The notes under the pieces are model-generated. The model had not been told where the DNA came from, did no database searches, and saw only the letters and a program-made list of their open reading frames with translations. A DNA stretch of 64,000 bases. It comes from Citrus sinensis (lineage: Eukaryota; Streptophyta; Magnoliopsida; Sapindales; Rutaceae). The DNA is taken from NCBI RefSeq assembly GCF_022201045.2, contig NC_068557.1, forward strand, positions 2,542,001-2,606,000, read 5' to 3'. This document shows, one piece after another, positions 32,527 to 44,314 of this stretch (its first letter is position 1; every line of letters starts with the position of its first letter). A program made the translations under genes and the position numbers.

Positions 32527-33065
32527 TGTATGAGTATGGAGATTTCATTTAAAAAATAAACCTGAGTATGCATGACGATGATGACTCTAATTTCATCACG
32601 CATCATAAAGTTAATTAAAACTTACCTGTGGATTGATAAACGCTTAGACTCACTCTCCTTATAAGTTAGTTTAAGAATGACTCCAAATAAGACAAATGAG
32701 TTTGAGTTTTTCCATTGTAGAGAAAAGAGTTTGAGTTCTAAATAAAATCCAATAATAATGTATATACAACAATTAGTACTAAATTTATGAGAGATTTTTT
32801 TTTAAAAAAAAAGTTTGTAGTATAATGAAATTCTTTTTGTCTTTTAGTAAAATTCTTTGTCCCATATTACTGATGTACTAACTGTAATACTAAGTCCCAT
32901 AGTAATGATGTACTAATTGTAGTACTAACTATAGTAAGTATATCATTATTGACTAAAATAATTTAAGGAGAGAAAAAAAAAACACCATCTAACTATAACT
33001 GAATTAATCACCATTGCCAATTTGTATCAATCTTTCTTAAACTAAAATTGATGATCTCGACTGGA
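32527..33065. other. Intergenic DNA, no gene seen
   Basis: AT-rich. Around 32860-32940 the words TTGTCCCATATTACTGATGT and AAGTCCCATAGTAATGATGT form a degenerate short tandem repeat. Confidence 0.45.
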
Positions 33066-33069
33066 TTAG

Positions 33070-33197
33070 TAAAGAGTTGAACTTAAACAAGAATAATAGA
33101 AAGACGATATTAAAGCTTTATATTTTTTGAACTTAAAGAGTTGAACTTAAACAAGAATAATAGACAGATGATATTAAAGCTTTATATTTTTTGTAGC
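33070..33197 (+). repeat. Tandem duplication of about 65 bp
   Basis: AAAGAGTTGAACTTAAACAA, GAATAATAGA and GATATTAAAGCTTTATATTT occur twice in succession (from about 33070 and from about 33135) with only a few differences. Recent by appearance. Confidence 0.8.
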
Positions 33198-33425
33198 AAT
33201 ATAAAGCGAAACGAACCAGCTCTAAGTTGTACATAGACTTAAGATGGAGTTTAAGAATATTCAATGCTTTATTCTCAAAACACATCTTCCGGCATTTACT
33301 TGTATTTTATCATTTGAGGGAATCAACTAAAGCAGCCACTTGAATATTGTACCCAAAGAGATTCAAAACAAGAGAAATGTTATGTCCTGAAGCAAGGAAT
33401 TAATATTTTATCAGTTCCGGATGTC

Positions 33426-33490
33426 TATAAAATCGAGTTAATCTGTGTGCGGAAGAACAATTTCTGAGGCTGGAGGCTTTCTATCTACGG
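33426..33490 (+). promoter_or_regulatory. Possible TATA box and first leader exon of the 34242 gene
   Basis: TATAAAA at 33426-33432 is followed at about 30 bp by a purine-rich stretch ending CTATCTACG|GTATGT, a good donor at 33490. This could be the core promoter and a first non-coding exon. Based on signals only. Confidence 0.25.
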
Positions 33491-33767
33491 TATGTATACA
33501 AATTTCCTCTTTTCATCTTCACTTCTCATGATAGTTATTATTCTACCGAGTTGTAGCATCTTTGCCAACGCGGGGTATTGTTCACGTGGGTCTTTTTCAG
33601 TCCATTATTGTTAAATTTACAAAGGATGACATATAGATTAAACTCAGATAAAAATAGCGTATACACTTGACCGGAGTTACTGTGTTGGTAATTAAGTACA
33701 TATATCCGGTCCATTGAAACGTTGTTTTTATCAATTATTTATTTATTTATATATTTTTGTGGCAATT

Positions 33768-34227
33768 GTAAGTTTCTTGTTCTTCAACTTGAGATCACTC
33801 TAGATAGATGCATCCTGATTACTCTGTTTGTTAGTTAAAGATCGCTTCGGTTTAATATTTTTTGTAATATCAACAAACTTCTAGGAGTATCAACACTTTC
33901 TTTAAACTACCCAAGTTATCAGTTAATAATACCCAACTAGTTTTCTATTAGCTTGTGTTAGAGAATCTTGATAAAGAGACTACTATGCCACTGCCTCAAT
34001 AGTTTCAAACAATTTTTTTTTTTCATTATATTTTTTTTAAAACGACGAGGGACGGGAAAATAACTTTTTTTTTCCTCCTACTTCCTTTAAAATTTGCATT
34101 CGGCTGACCTGTCATATAAAGCTGCTTGGAACTTGATAATTTTGTAGTTAACTAGTTATACAGTTTCAGTTATTTCCTTTTACGTCGCATTGGAGTTGAC
34201 TGGGTTCACATATTCTTCTCACTGCAG
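33768..34227 (+). other. 5'UTR intron of the 34242 gene
   Basis: Donor CAATT|GTAAGTTTCTTG and acceptor CTCACTGCAG, 460 nt. Both ends match the 29328 leader intron. The 3' part (TTTCAGTTATTTCC, GTCGCATTGGAG) also matches upstream of the 13390 gene. Confidence 0.55.
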
Positions 34228-34241
34228 CAAGCAACCGAAAT

Positions 34242-35537
34242 ATGGAAAGCAAGGACCATGCATCCGTTGATGTGGAGAAGTTAGCAGAATCTTTGAGTGG
34301 GAATTTCAAGACCATGCGTTGTCCCTCTTCCGAATCGATTTGCATCTATAGAGTTCCTCAGAGCATGCGGTGTGACCATCCAAGTGATTACACTCCAATG
34401 ATAATTTCAATAGGGCCGCTTCATCATGGTAACCCAGAGTTACAAGCCATGGAAGAGCATAAGCTAAGATACCTGCGTCACTTTCTCCAGCGAACTGAGG
34501 TAAGCATGACGCGTTTCGTCGCATTTATAAAGGAAAAGGAAGCAAAATTGCGGAATTGTTATGCAGAAACCATTCATCTTGGGAGTGACGAGTTCGTTAC
34601 CATGATTTTGTTGGATTCTGTCTTTATCATTGAGTTCTTTATGAGATCTTATGGGCCTACTTTGATAATTGATGACGATCCTTTATTTACTGAATCGGGG
34701 TTGGGTTTCCTGGGTTTACAAATACAAGCTGACCTGTACTTGGAGGAAAATCAGCTTCCATTATTCATTCTCAGTGAGTTGCTTGATCTAGCCAAAACAG
34801 CAACCTATAACGGTGACATTTATGAGGGAATTTCCCTCATGATTGTTGCCCATTCATGGTTCTCCGCTCATATCCCTCTTAAAATAGTTACTGAGGATTT
34901 GATAGGAGTCCAATTTTCCAAAGCTAAACACTTTCTTGATCTGATTATTCTCTGTCTTCACTCTCTTCAGCCTCCCCCGTCAGTCGCCCAAAGTGAATTC
35001 AATTACCAAAACATGCCTGGTGCGAAGGAACTTCATCGAGTTGGCGTCGAGTTTAAACCACGGTCATACAAAAATCTACTTGACATCAAATTCTACAAAG
35101 GGACTCTGGAAATTCCGTTTTTCCGTTTGTTTGATCGCACAGAGCGTTTCTACAGAAATCTTCTAATTTTCGAGAATATGCATGTTTATCCGGTTAAATA
35201 TTTTAATGACTATGTCATAATCATGAGTTACTTTCTGGTGACACCAAGAGATGCCGATTTACTCATTCAAAATGGAATTATTGGGCTGGGGGATAGTGAA
35301 AAGTTATCGACTGTTTTCCGTAGCCTTATCAAAGATTGTCTCAAGAGTCCTGATTTCCTGTATGCCGATCTCGTTAAAGTTATACAGGCCTATTGCAAAT
35401 TACCAACGCACAGGTGGAAGGCAAATTTGAAGCAAAATTATTTCAACACTCCATGGGCATCTATCTCTGTCATTGCAGCTGTTATTCTGCTCCTACTCAC
35501 CGTGACACAAACAATTTGTTCTATCATCGCATTATAG
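34242..35537 (+). CDS. DUF247 (UPF0481) membrane-anchored protein, intact
   Basis: An intronless 431-residue DUF247 protein starting MESKDHASVDVEKLAESLSG, 14 nt after the conserved acceptor. Motifs: CIYRVPQSMRCDHPSDYTP, ISIGPLHHGNPELQAMEEHK, LRNCYAETIHLGSDEFVTMI, LEENQLPLFILSELLDLAKT, AKHFLDLIILCL, NDYVIIMSYFL, and the C-terminal NYFNTPWASISVIAAV with a hydrophobic helix. The C-terminal 30-odd residues are the same as in the 24514 gene, whose 3' flank is also shared, so the two are recent duplicates at least in their 3' halves. No disruption seen. An inverted dead DUF247 gene follows tail-to-tail. Confidence 0.9.
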   Translation: MESKDHASVDVEKLAESLSGNFKTMRCPSSESICIYRVPQSMRCDHPSDYTPMIISIGPLHHGNPELQAMEEHKLRYLRHFLQRTEVSMTRFVAFIKEKEAKLRNCYAETIHLGSDEFVTMILLDSVFIIEFFMRSYGPTLIIDDDPLFTESGLGFLGLQIQADLYLEENQLPLFILSELLDLAKTATYNGDIYEGISLMIVAHSWFSAHIPLKIVTEDLIGVQFSKAKHFLDLIILCLHSLQPPPSVAQSEFNYQNMPGAKELHRVGVEFKPRSYKNLLDIKFYKGTLEIPFFRLFDRTERFYRNLLIFENMHVYPVKYFNDYVIIMSYFLVTPRDADLLIQNGIIGLGDSEKLSTVFRSLIKDCLKSPDFLYADLVKVIQAYCKLPTHRWKANLKQNYFNTPWASISVIAAVILLLLTVTQTICSIIAL

Positions 35538-35930
35538 ATTGATTTCTAGAGCTTTCAAATTATGTGTTTTTCTGCTGGTGTACATCAATCACAGAATAAG
35601 AGAGATTCGTTATGTAGTTGTGCTAAGTTTGTTTTTCAATAATTACTCTATCACCGGTAATTATAGTTTGATTTTCATTATATCTATCCAATAATATTCT
35701 CAAAATTATTTTATTAAAATTGAATCATTAATTTATTCTAAGGATTAGAAATTCATCCCACTATCATTAATTTTATTGGAATTTTTATTCAGAACCATTG
35801 AATGAATGATTTGTTATACATCCTGTGATTGGGCTATATGAAACAGAAGCACCAGTACAAACAATACAAGCGAAATCACTACTGAAAACTATACGAGCAG
35901 AAAATAGTGGAAATTAATTAGTTAACTTGC
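35538..35930 (+). repeat. 3' flank duplicated after two DUF247 genes (copy 2)
   Basis: Colinear with 25822-26221, including the 3'UTR start and the AATTAATTAGTTAAC end. Confidence 0.75.
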
Positions 35931-35934
35931 AAAA

Positions 35935-36300
35935 TAATTAGTTAAGATAGGATCGTACCTTCAGTCATGTTGTTCAAAAGTTGTTCTCTACATTTACTAA
36001 ATTTCATAGAGGTGTCTTCTAACCTATTCCATTTTATAGCCATTCTCTTGTGATGAAAATCAAGTTCTTAGCAAGTAGGGACCCTTTATATAGTAATAAT
36101 TCATAACCTAAAAGACTTTACACTTCCTTCCATCAAAGAAGTGAAATTAAAAATTCTTATCAATTCCATTATGAAAGTGATTAATAAACCCTTCCCCTAT
36201 CCTCAAAACAACTAAATGGATTATTAATATGAATTTATCTATTCATTTATTCAAACAAGTGACTCGCAATATGAGCCACATAATGAAAATTCTTACATTA
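35935..36300. mobile_element. 365-bp insertion between gene and inverted pseudogene
   Basis: In the homologous unit at 26220 the repeat runs straight into the inverted DUF247 fragment; here about 365 bp are interposed. GGATCGTACCTTCAGTCATG at the start is LTR-end-like, but no second LTR or target duplication is apparent, so its nature is open. Confidence 0.4.
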
Positions 36301-36307
36301 ACTACTA

Positions 36308-37433
36308 TCCGATGACAGAACAAGCCCATGGAGTGCTCAAATGATTTTGCTTCAAGTTTTCCTTCCCACTTGTGCCAAGGCATTGTAATAGCTCAGTAGA
36401 TCTTCAACAAGATCACATATCCGAAATTTTTATTCGGGAGACACTCTTTGATAAGGTCGAGAGAAACGTTTGACAATCTTTTACGATTCCCCAGTCCAAT
36501 AACTCATTTGGAATGAGTAATTCCCCTTCTTCTGGTGCGGGTACAAGACGATAATGTTGTCATTAAACCATCAGGTATAGCCATGCATACTCTCTCGAAA
36601 ACTAGAACATTTCTATAAAAGCTCTCTAAGGTATCATTTACTATAAGAAATGAAATTTCAAGGATCCATTTATTAAAACTGATGTGAAGTGGAACCCAAC
36701 TTAAATTTGACTCCAGATCGGTGAACTTCTTTTCACCGGGTATTTTAAACCTCCGAATTCACTTTGGGCATGGGACGGGGGTAGCTGAAAACAGATTCTA
36801 AGCAAATCAAGAAAATGTTCTGCTTCTGGGAGAATTACAAGACAACTATTTTGGAACCGACGGCTACTTGATATCGAGAAAAGTCCCTCGTAATAGTCAC
36901 CATATGTTGCTGCTTTTGGCTAGTTCAAACAATTCATTGAGGATGAATACCGGAAGCTGATTTTCTAGCAGCCATAAGTCAGCCGACAATTGATCAACCG
37001 TCCATGACTTTATGAAATCTGGGTAAAAACCTCTTAGAAAGAGCTCGATGAGAAAGACAGCATCTAGTAAAATCATTGTCACAAATTCATCACTGCTAAG
37101 TTCTAGGGTTTCTGCGAAACAATTCCGCAAATTCGCTTAATTAATCTTTATTGATGTAAGAAAATCTGCAACTCTCACATTAGTTCGTTGCAGAAAGTAA
37201 TGAAGGTGCTTTATTCTATGCTCTTCCATGCCGCTGAACTCTTCGTTACCATGATGAAGTAGGCCAATTGAAACCATTTTTGGAGTGTAATCACTTGGAT
37301 GTAAGCAATGTTTGGGCCGAGGAACTCTGCAGATAAAACCATTTGGATAAGGATGCATCACTTGGTTGTTTATTTAATGAAAATCACCGAACTTCTTTCT
37401 CAAAGAATCCACTAACATCACGGAACTATCCAT
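36308..37433 (-). pseudogene. Inverted, nearly full-length DUF247 pseudogene
   Basis: Starts at ATGGATAGTTCC (37433) and follows the family order: PYPNGFICRVPRPKHCLHPS, DYTPKMVSIGLLHHGNEE, LRNCFAETLELSSDEF-like, DLWLLENQLPVFILNELFEL, and C-terminal QNHLSTPW. It is broken by an early stop near 37377, a TAA at about 37139, a frameshift near 36920 and others. At the end STPWACSVIG and a stop show that 57 bp relative to the 29328 gene (19 codons, in frame) are missing, covering the anchor helix. Most similar to the 29328 gene. Confidence 0.88.
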
Positions 37434-37439
37434 CAATTA

Positions 37440-38555
37440 ATTGTTTGCTGTTTGGCAGCAAACAAAGTAAATGAAAACATTAATTGCATAAAATTGAAAA
37501 AAAAAAACTAGAATTAATGGCTAGGATTCGAGTGTTCACGATGTGAATGCACATCACTCAAATATTAATCGTTTATTTAATGCTTAGCACAAACTGATCT
37601 GAGTATTATATCTTTATCCATAAGTGTTTAAAGAGAAACAAATAGAAAATTGGGATGAAGGAGAACACGGACATTGCCATGCATCTACGCCTCTGTTGTG
37701 CAAAAACAAGTTCATCTAATGTCCCTTAATGAGAAATTCTAAACTACATTAAAAATATTATACTCAATTAATAAATGTATAGCATGTGCAATTCAATTAA
37801 ATAGAACTATCAATTACATAGTGATTTTTTAAAATAAATGTATATATAGCATACATATATTAATTGAATGTAGTACCTCTAATGCATCCCTTAGGAGATA
37901 GGACTATTTTATAACTTGTTATATAGTCCTTCTCTAGTGCGAGTATCCTCATTTTTTTTTCATGCAAACATACTTTCGATTCGCGCAGTATAATAGAGCC
38001 AAATTTAATGTTATCAAACCGCAAGCTTTATTGTGCATTAAAAAGGAACGATATTAAGCCACACGGCTTAGTAGCGTGTATAGATTAAAAAAAAAAAAAG
38101 GCACCCACACTTGAGAATGAGCACACACACACATATATATGGCGCTGTTCCAATTTGGAAATCACGAATTAGAATGACATTAAGGAAATCCAACGACCCC
38201 CCAAATCTTTTTTTTTTTTTGGTTGGTTGCACATGGTGGCTATCCAAAGGCCACCAACATCATCTCTCTCTCTCTACATATATATAGTCCAAGATCTTAG
38301 ATTCAAATAAAAATTAAATGATCATATTTGAAATATAAATATTATTTTAATGCAATATAGCCTAAACCTATCGCTACGGGTTTATTTTATATACATTTTA
38401 TTGTGTTAGTCACTTTTCTAATGCAATGCAATCAAAAATTGCATCCAAATTTACATTAGTATATTTTAATACAATACAATATAAGGTAAGGTAAATTCTC
38501 AAACACACCGTATATGTATTCTTTTTATTCAATATATTTATTGAAAAAGAAGAGA
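37440..38555. other. AT-rich intergenic DNA, no gene seen
   Basis: No coding region recognised. Contains short A-, T-, AC- and CT-runs (for example CACACACACAC near 38125, CTCTCTCTCT near 38263). Confidence 0.5.
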
Positions 38556-38559
38556 TCTG

Positions 38560-38720
38560 AGTCTTTTCCAAAGTCTTCTTATTTCTACAACTAAAGCACG
38601 TTGTTTACTTATAAAATTGAATAAATTTGCTTCCCTTTCTAAATAACACGTTAGCGACTAGATGATATTCAAAAAATCGATTTAAGTAAAGTCAGACAAA
38701 TTAAAAGTAATTATGTGGGA
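38560..38720 (+). repeat. Dispersed repeat, copy 3
   Basis: Matches 16000-16185 (AAAATTGAATAA, AACACGTTAGCGACTAGATG). Non-coding. Confidence 0.45.
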
Positions 38721-39418
38721 TTTAAAAAAATATATATTATATTTTAAACCACTCTCTGGGCCCTCACGCATCAAGACTAGCGCTGGACTTTGGGCCTATT
38801 CTCCCCCCCGCCCCCCCCCCCCAACACCCCAGGACCTAGACCACTGTAGATTTCTGAGCCGAGCCCAAACCGGGCTGGATCTGCTTTTGAACAATTGGTT
38901 AAAAAATTTATAACCCACATTGGAAAGAAAATTTCAACAATCTCCTTCTTATGAGCACTCATTCTGCAGCCCGCCGATATATTTGATCGAGCGTCTGACG
39001 AATAAGAATGAATGGGTATTCCATAACTTATACCCCAAAAAAAAAAAATTTGAAATTTAGGAATATATTATAACTATTGATGTTAAACAGATGCAAAATT
39101 TGAAGGTGGACCTTTTGCATACAAAATTTGGGTTTTCCTTGAACCCATAAACTGACATGGCAGAATACAAAAGAAGAGCGGAACATGATTTGGTCAACTA
39201 TCTCTTGGTCAAAGCCCTAACTCTCAAGAAAGACCAATAAACCAAAAATACAATAACCAAAATGAAAGCTAGGGCTTTAAATTTTCTCAGCAAAGCAAGA
39301 CCTACATCTCTTTGTTTTGGGATGAAAGTTCAAATTCCTATTTGCTTCCAACGTCAAAAAAGGAAAAAAAAAAAAAAAAAGAAGCATTGTAAATTGTCCT
39401 TCAGAAAATGATCATCAG
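38721..39418. other. Intergenic DNA and 3' flank of the PLT2-like gene
   Basis: Contains a C-rich run (about 38802-38822) and an A-run at 39363-39380. The part next to 39418 should be the 3'UTR of the AP2 gene. No other gene recognised. Confidence 0.45.
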
Positions 39419-41938
39419 TCAATCGTTCCACATTGTGAAAAACCCTGCATTCGTTCCCTGAACTGAATCCCCAGACCAATTTGTATAGCCACCAGAAGGC
39501 ATATCATAATCAACTTTAACCATCCCAAGTTCCTCGGCAGCGGTTCCGGTGGAAGAATTCAAAGTCATACCAATGCCACCATTGCCAATATAACCTCCAG
39601 TACTGTAGCTCCCACTTGAGCTCCCATTATTGTCAATCACAGAAGATGAATTAGATCCCATGTTCACCAACCCATGAAGCAAACCAGGGTTGTTTTGAAG
39701 ATATGTATTATAAAAATGACTGTTCTGGCTTGATTGTTGCAAGTAATTAGACCCAGCAGATTGCTGCTGGTGGTGCAATTGGAGCTGTGTCTGGATATAA
39801 CTTTGGTGAAACGAAGGGTCTTGTGTGTATTGAGATATTTCCTGGTTCTGTAAATTTAGTAAAGGTGGTTGCGGTTGCTCAAATGGGGTTGTTTGCATTA
39901 GTGGATAGGCCTGTAATCTGCTGGAGCTTGAGCTTCCATATTGGAAACTTGAACCAAGAGCTATCATTTCTTCACGTCTTCTTGATGTTTCAAGAGCTTG
40001 AGCCTCCTTCAAGCGCTTGGCTGCGCCTCCTCCGATTGGTAGAGTGTTGCTTTCGAGTATTGCCTTCACATCATAACGGCTCATGTCGAAATTGGTCACC
40101 GCGTTTAGGCCTCTGAATTTTATCGCCGCAATATCATAAGCTTCTGCAGCTTCCTCCTCCGTACCTAAAGTAATTAAATAAAATAAGAATTGTTTGATAA
40201 TATTTCTATTTTAGAAAGCTTTATTACTCATTACGTGGAAGTTTAAAATATAAATACTTACTGAAAGTTCCTAAGTAAAGGTCTTTGTTTCCTGCAACTC
40301 TCCCGATCCTCGCTTGCCATCTTCCATGCTGGTGATGCCTGCTTGAAGACCTTTGATTTATTAATGAATATGAAGGAGATAAGAGGGGTAAAAAATTTTA
40401 AAATTTCGGTCACCTTGTAACTCCACGATACATGGATGCACCTCTAGAAAAGCCACTACTCTTCCTATAGTTGATCATCGAATAGAATTAATTAGAAAGA
40501 GTAGAATTAAACTTATTCGTTTCGAAATTATGCGAAGAATTATAATTGGTAATTGGACTAATATATAGATTGCTAAGTGTTTATCACTTACCTTCTGATG
40601 GAAGCCACAAATTCTTGCCTAGTCATGTGCTTCATCTCCTCGAGTTCCTTCTCATAGTTACCGATCTGCAAATTTAAGAAAGATTAGCTTGCATTCACAA
40701 AGAATAAGACTATTTATACTCGAGAACAATCTATACAATATTCATGGGATTAATAAATACAATAGTAGAAAGTTACTGGGAAGTTGGTAGTGGTGGAAGT
40801 TCCCCAGTATTTGAGTGCTGCTAGGTCATAAGCCCTAGCTGCTTTTTCTTCTTTATCATACCCACCTGCCCAGAGCGAAATAAAGAAATGTTTTGCAATA
40901 AGAAAATGAAGCAAAAGGAAAAAAAAAAAAAAAGAAAGAAGGAAAGTTCCTTGAATTAAAGACAATAAAAAGAGAAATTTTACTCACCCAAGTATACTGC
41001 GAGCCATAATAGATAGCAAAACAAACGAGGAAAGCAAAAGAAATAGTTAGTAATAATTCAGATGCTAGCGCTACTTATATTAGGTGAAAGCCAATAGCAA
41101 TATCAAGTGAATTATAGTATTTGTAAGGCTGACCTTGTCGCCCTTTCCTTGATTGCCCTTCCCTCCTACAACTATTGTCCCAAAGATGAGCTTCATATCT
41201 TCCTGTCCACCTATGCCTGTAATTGCACCACAAAACCAAATTCAAAATCAAAATTAGACACATAAAATTGCAACATATACAAGGGGGAAACAAAAAAAAG
41301 TTCAAACTTACCTCGTTACGCCGCGATATATTGATGTTCTTTGGCCAAAAGTATCCAAAGTCCTTCTAGGGGCAGCAGCCTCAACAATACTAGTACTATT
41401 TTCACCACTTGTTTCACAAGTTGAACTTGAACCCTTATTATTACCACTGCCCATTGACAATGTCAGTGACTGCAGATTGTTAGTATTTTCTTGAAACTCA
41501 TAGGTACCAGTTGAGGCAGCTACTATAGTATTTTGCACTGGCACTATGCTGTTGTTTTGGAATAGGTAATCAGATTGGTCATTAGCCTGAATTTCATTGA
41601 AGTCCACAAGATCTGACTGATTATCAGATTTGCTAACACCAAGAAAATCCGCAACCTTTGGAACTTCACCACTTCCATGTGTATTAATCAGATTCCACTC
41701 TGTAAATTACAAAGTACGATTATAGGACAAATGAAGAGAGTTAGAGAAATGAGAAAATTTAAAATAATTATATAAAGGAACATAAGTAGGGATTGGTACC
41801 TTGGCCTTGAAATGGGTTGTCCATACCGTCATTTACTAACCCTAGATTGAATTGATGAGACTGAGAGGTGTGAAGCTGTGCTGGTAGTGAAGCATGAGTA
41901 GGAGAAAGGGGAAACGAAAGCCAGTTGTTTGTATTCAT
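39419..41938 (-). CDS. PLT2: PLETHORA2-like double-AP2 transcription factor (AIL/ANT clade)
   Basis: Nine exons on the minus strand: 41938-41800, 41699-41312, 41216-41134, 40996-40988, 40865-40777, 40665-40592, 40464-40414, 40338-40262, 40164-39419. They sum to 1656 nt, i.e. 551 residues plus stop, and every junction is GT-AG in phase. Motifs: N-terminal [40 protein letters not shown]2 domain 1 at about residues 170-236 ([36 protein letters not shown]); a linker [22 protein letters not shown]2 domain 2 at about 271-332 ([20 protein letters not shown]); C-terminus ending GFFTMWND. The pattern fits PLT1/PLT2 best, with PLT2-like ends. Family members set root stem-cell identity downstream of auxin by binding DNA in the nucleus. 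Length is close to Arabidopsis PLT2. Confidence 0.93.
40988..40996 (-). other. PLT2: 9-nt micro-exon of the PLT2-like gene
   Basis: CTCGCAG|TATACTTGG|GTGAGT: a 9-base exon encoding the Tyr-Leu core of VYLGG inside AP2 domain 1. Without it the domain lacks the second strand junction but the frame is kept. Micro-exons at this place are known in AP2/ANT genes. Confidence 0.88.
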
Positions 41939-42350
41939 TGAGCTCCCAATAATCTTTGCTAACAGTTTAGAGAAATTTTCTTGCCTTTACCTTCAACAAA
42001 TCAGTCAGTCTCCAAAATGCAACAAAACAAAATAAGAACACACGTATAATATACAAATATTCTTGAAAGAACAAAGAAGCTCAGCTAAGTGGTGAATAAA
42101 GTTAAAACTCTGAAACCCTAAGTGGCTTGAAAAATGACAGAAAAGAGGAAGAGGAGGTTGAAAAGAGAAAAAAATTTGTGGAGAATACAAGCCTTTTTAA
42201 AACTTTCTCTCTCTCTCTCTCTCTCTCTCTCGCACTCAACAAAACACGTCCGCACAAGCACACAAATATCGACTGGGCTAGCTGTTCATAAACAAAAACA
42301 AACCCCTATTGTAGTGGTGATTTTAAGTGGTCTGACTCTTCAATAACATT
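41939..42350 (-). promoter_or_regulatory. 5' flank of the PLT2-like gene with a GA/CT repeat
   Basis: A (CT)n run at about 42206-42231 (GAGA on the gene's strand) lies 270 bp upstream of the start codon, in the leader or proximal promoter. GAGA runs can recruit BBR/BPC proteins; that role here is inference. Confidence 0.4.
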
Positions 42351-44314
42351 TTCCAAGACTTGGAAACTAAGTCATCTTACCATAATAATAATAAATGTTA
42401 ATCTGAATATGGACACGAGTGGCATTTTAAACTAAACTAAAATAAAACTATAAGCTAAGTGAGATCCTTTTTCAGTCTTTGTACTAAAACAAACCCACAA
42501 ATTCCAATCGGAAAAATCCAAAACCCACCTCTCTCTTTCTTTTTCTATTTGTAATTTAATTTCTCTCTCAGTACCCCACTTGGTTTGTTGGAACTCTCGT
42601 CCTCGTTCAATGCAAAATATGACTCCTCAAAGCCCAGCATTCCCACACTCAGCAAATCATCTCTTAGTCTAAATATTGACCACTCTACGCAAAGTTACTT
42701 TCTCTTTCATAACTACAAATTAAATTGAAATTTATTTTTTTAACTATTTAATTATTTATATATCACAAGATCGATCAAATTCATTAACCAGAGAAGATCC
42801 CCCAAATGGGTTTCTATAGACTCGTCACCAAGAACCAAATTCGTAGATCCCCGAGTCACTGCTAGCTGCATTGTTTAAAATTGTTGTATGTACGGACATG
42901 CAATATTATAAGGTAAAAATCCGACATATTAAATATTAAAAGTACTGGAGAAAGAGTAAAAATTACTATCTTGTTCAAAATTACACCAAACGTAGCATAC
43001 TTAAAAAATAATTTTCAAGAATTTTTTCTTTTTAAAAAAGGGGAGGATTTCATTTGGCTCCCCAAGTAGAAATCTGTTGACCACCTAATTGGTTTTCGGA
43101 CCCGTCAAAAGTTAAAATCAGATTAAATTAATGTTCTTGTGCATGTCTCATACACATATAGTAGAAGTTTTTATTTTATGTGTCTTGTGTGTGCCCTCCA
43201 GTTAGGCTAACTCTAAGAAAATTTAAAGATCTAAGCCGTCCGTTCATAAAATTAAATGAAATGGTTACAATCCCAATAAGGAAAATTGCAAGATCAAGTG
43301 AATTTTTTTTTAAATAAATATTCAAGAAATAATTGGTTCTAAAGTAAAAAAAATACCACAAATATATTGCCCTAGCTTCCAAAGTTTTCTTTTTTCCCCA
43401 AACAACAAAAAGTTTCTCAGTGTTGCATGCGTGTTTGTGTTTCCTTCATGCATATGTAAAACTTTATTCAATATTTAGCTATGTCGACGCACACAAAATC
43501 TCCATGCACATAAACAAATCTAAGGATATATAATTATATATAACTGGTTAAGATATATGGGTCATCATTTGCGGACTGAACTTTTCAGAGATTTAGATTG
43601 TGCTTTCTGTGCTCGGAGAAGAAACTTATTAATACTTAGAATCTGGATTCTGATAACACAGAAGAAAAATAATAAACAAAACATTCTAAAAAGATAAAAA
43701 AGAAAACAAAATCACCTGCCATTTTTTGTGACACAGTTCCCGCCAAATTCTTGTAGACTGATACATATATATAAGGTTCGTTGACTGAAGTGCACCACAA
43801 TAAGGGGGCAAGGACCCACGTCTCACGCCTTCTTTAACCTTTTTTCAAATAAAAAACCTAATATTATCAAAACCCTAAACACATATATGCAAATGAATTA
43901 AACCCAAACAATAAAAGAAACAAAACAAAAACAGATACCCTCTTTGGAATAAATCATTCCATTAGTTCTGTTTTTTACTAAACAAAAACATTTTTGTCCA
44001 ACATACTCAAAATAAGCCCATTAAGAAAGGCAAAAATTATAATAAGGAATTATTGTTTTCGACACAATTTGAGAAAGAAAAGAAACTTGTTCATTTGATC
44101 AGAATCAAACAAGTTAAGAGAAGTTGAATAAATTTACTACACTTCGCTCTTCTCTCTGATAATCAAATTTTTAATCAATCTTGATTATTGGAAAATGTGT
44201 TGAGAGGGTGATGGGGATTCGCCACCGGCCATATTAGGTAAGCACATTAAATCGGTAGAGTCTTCACGACGTTTCAGTTTCTGATATTGCGGCCAAATTC
44301 GAAGGAATGTGACT

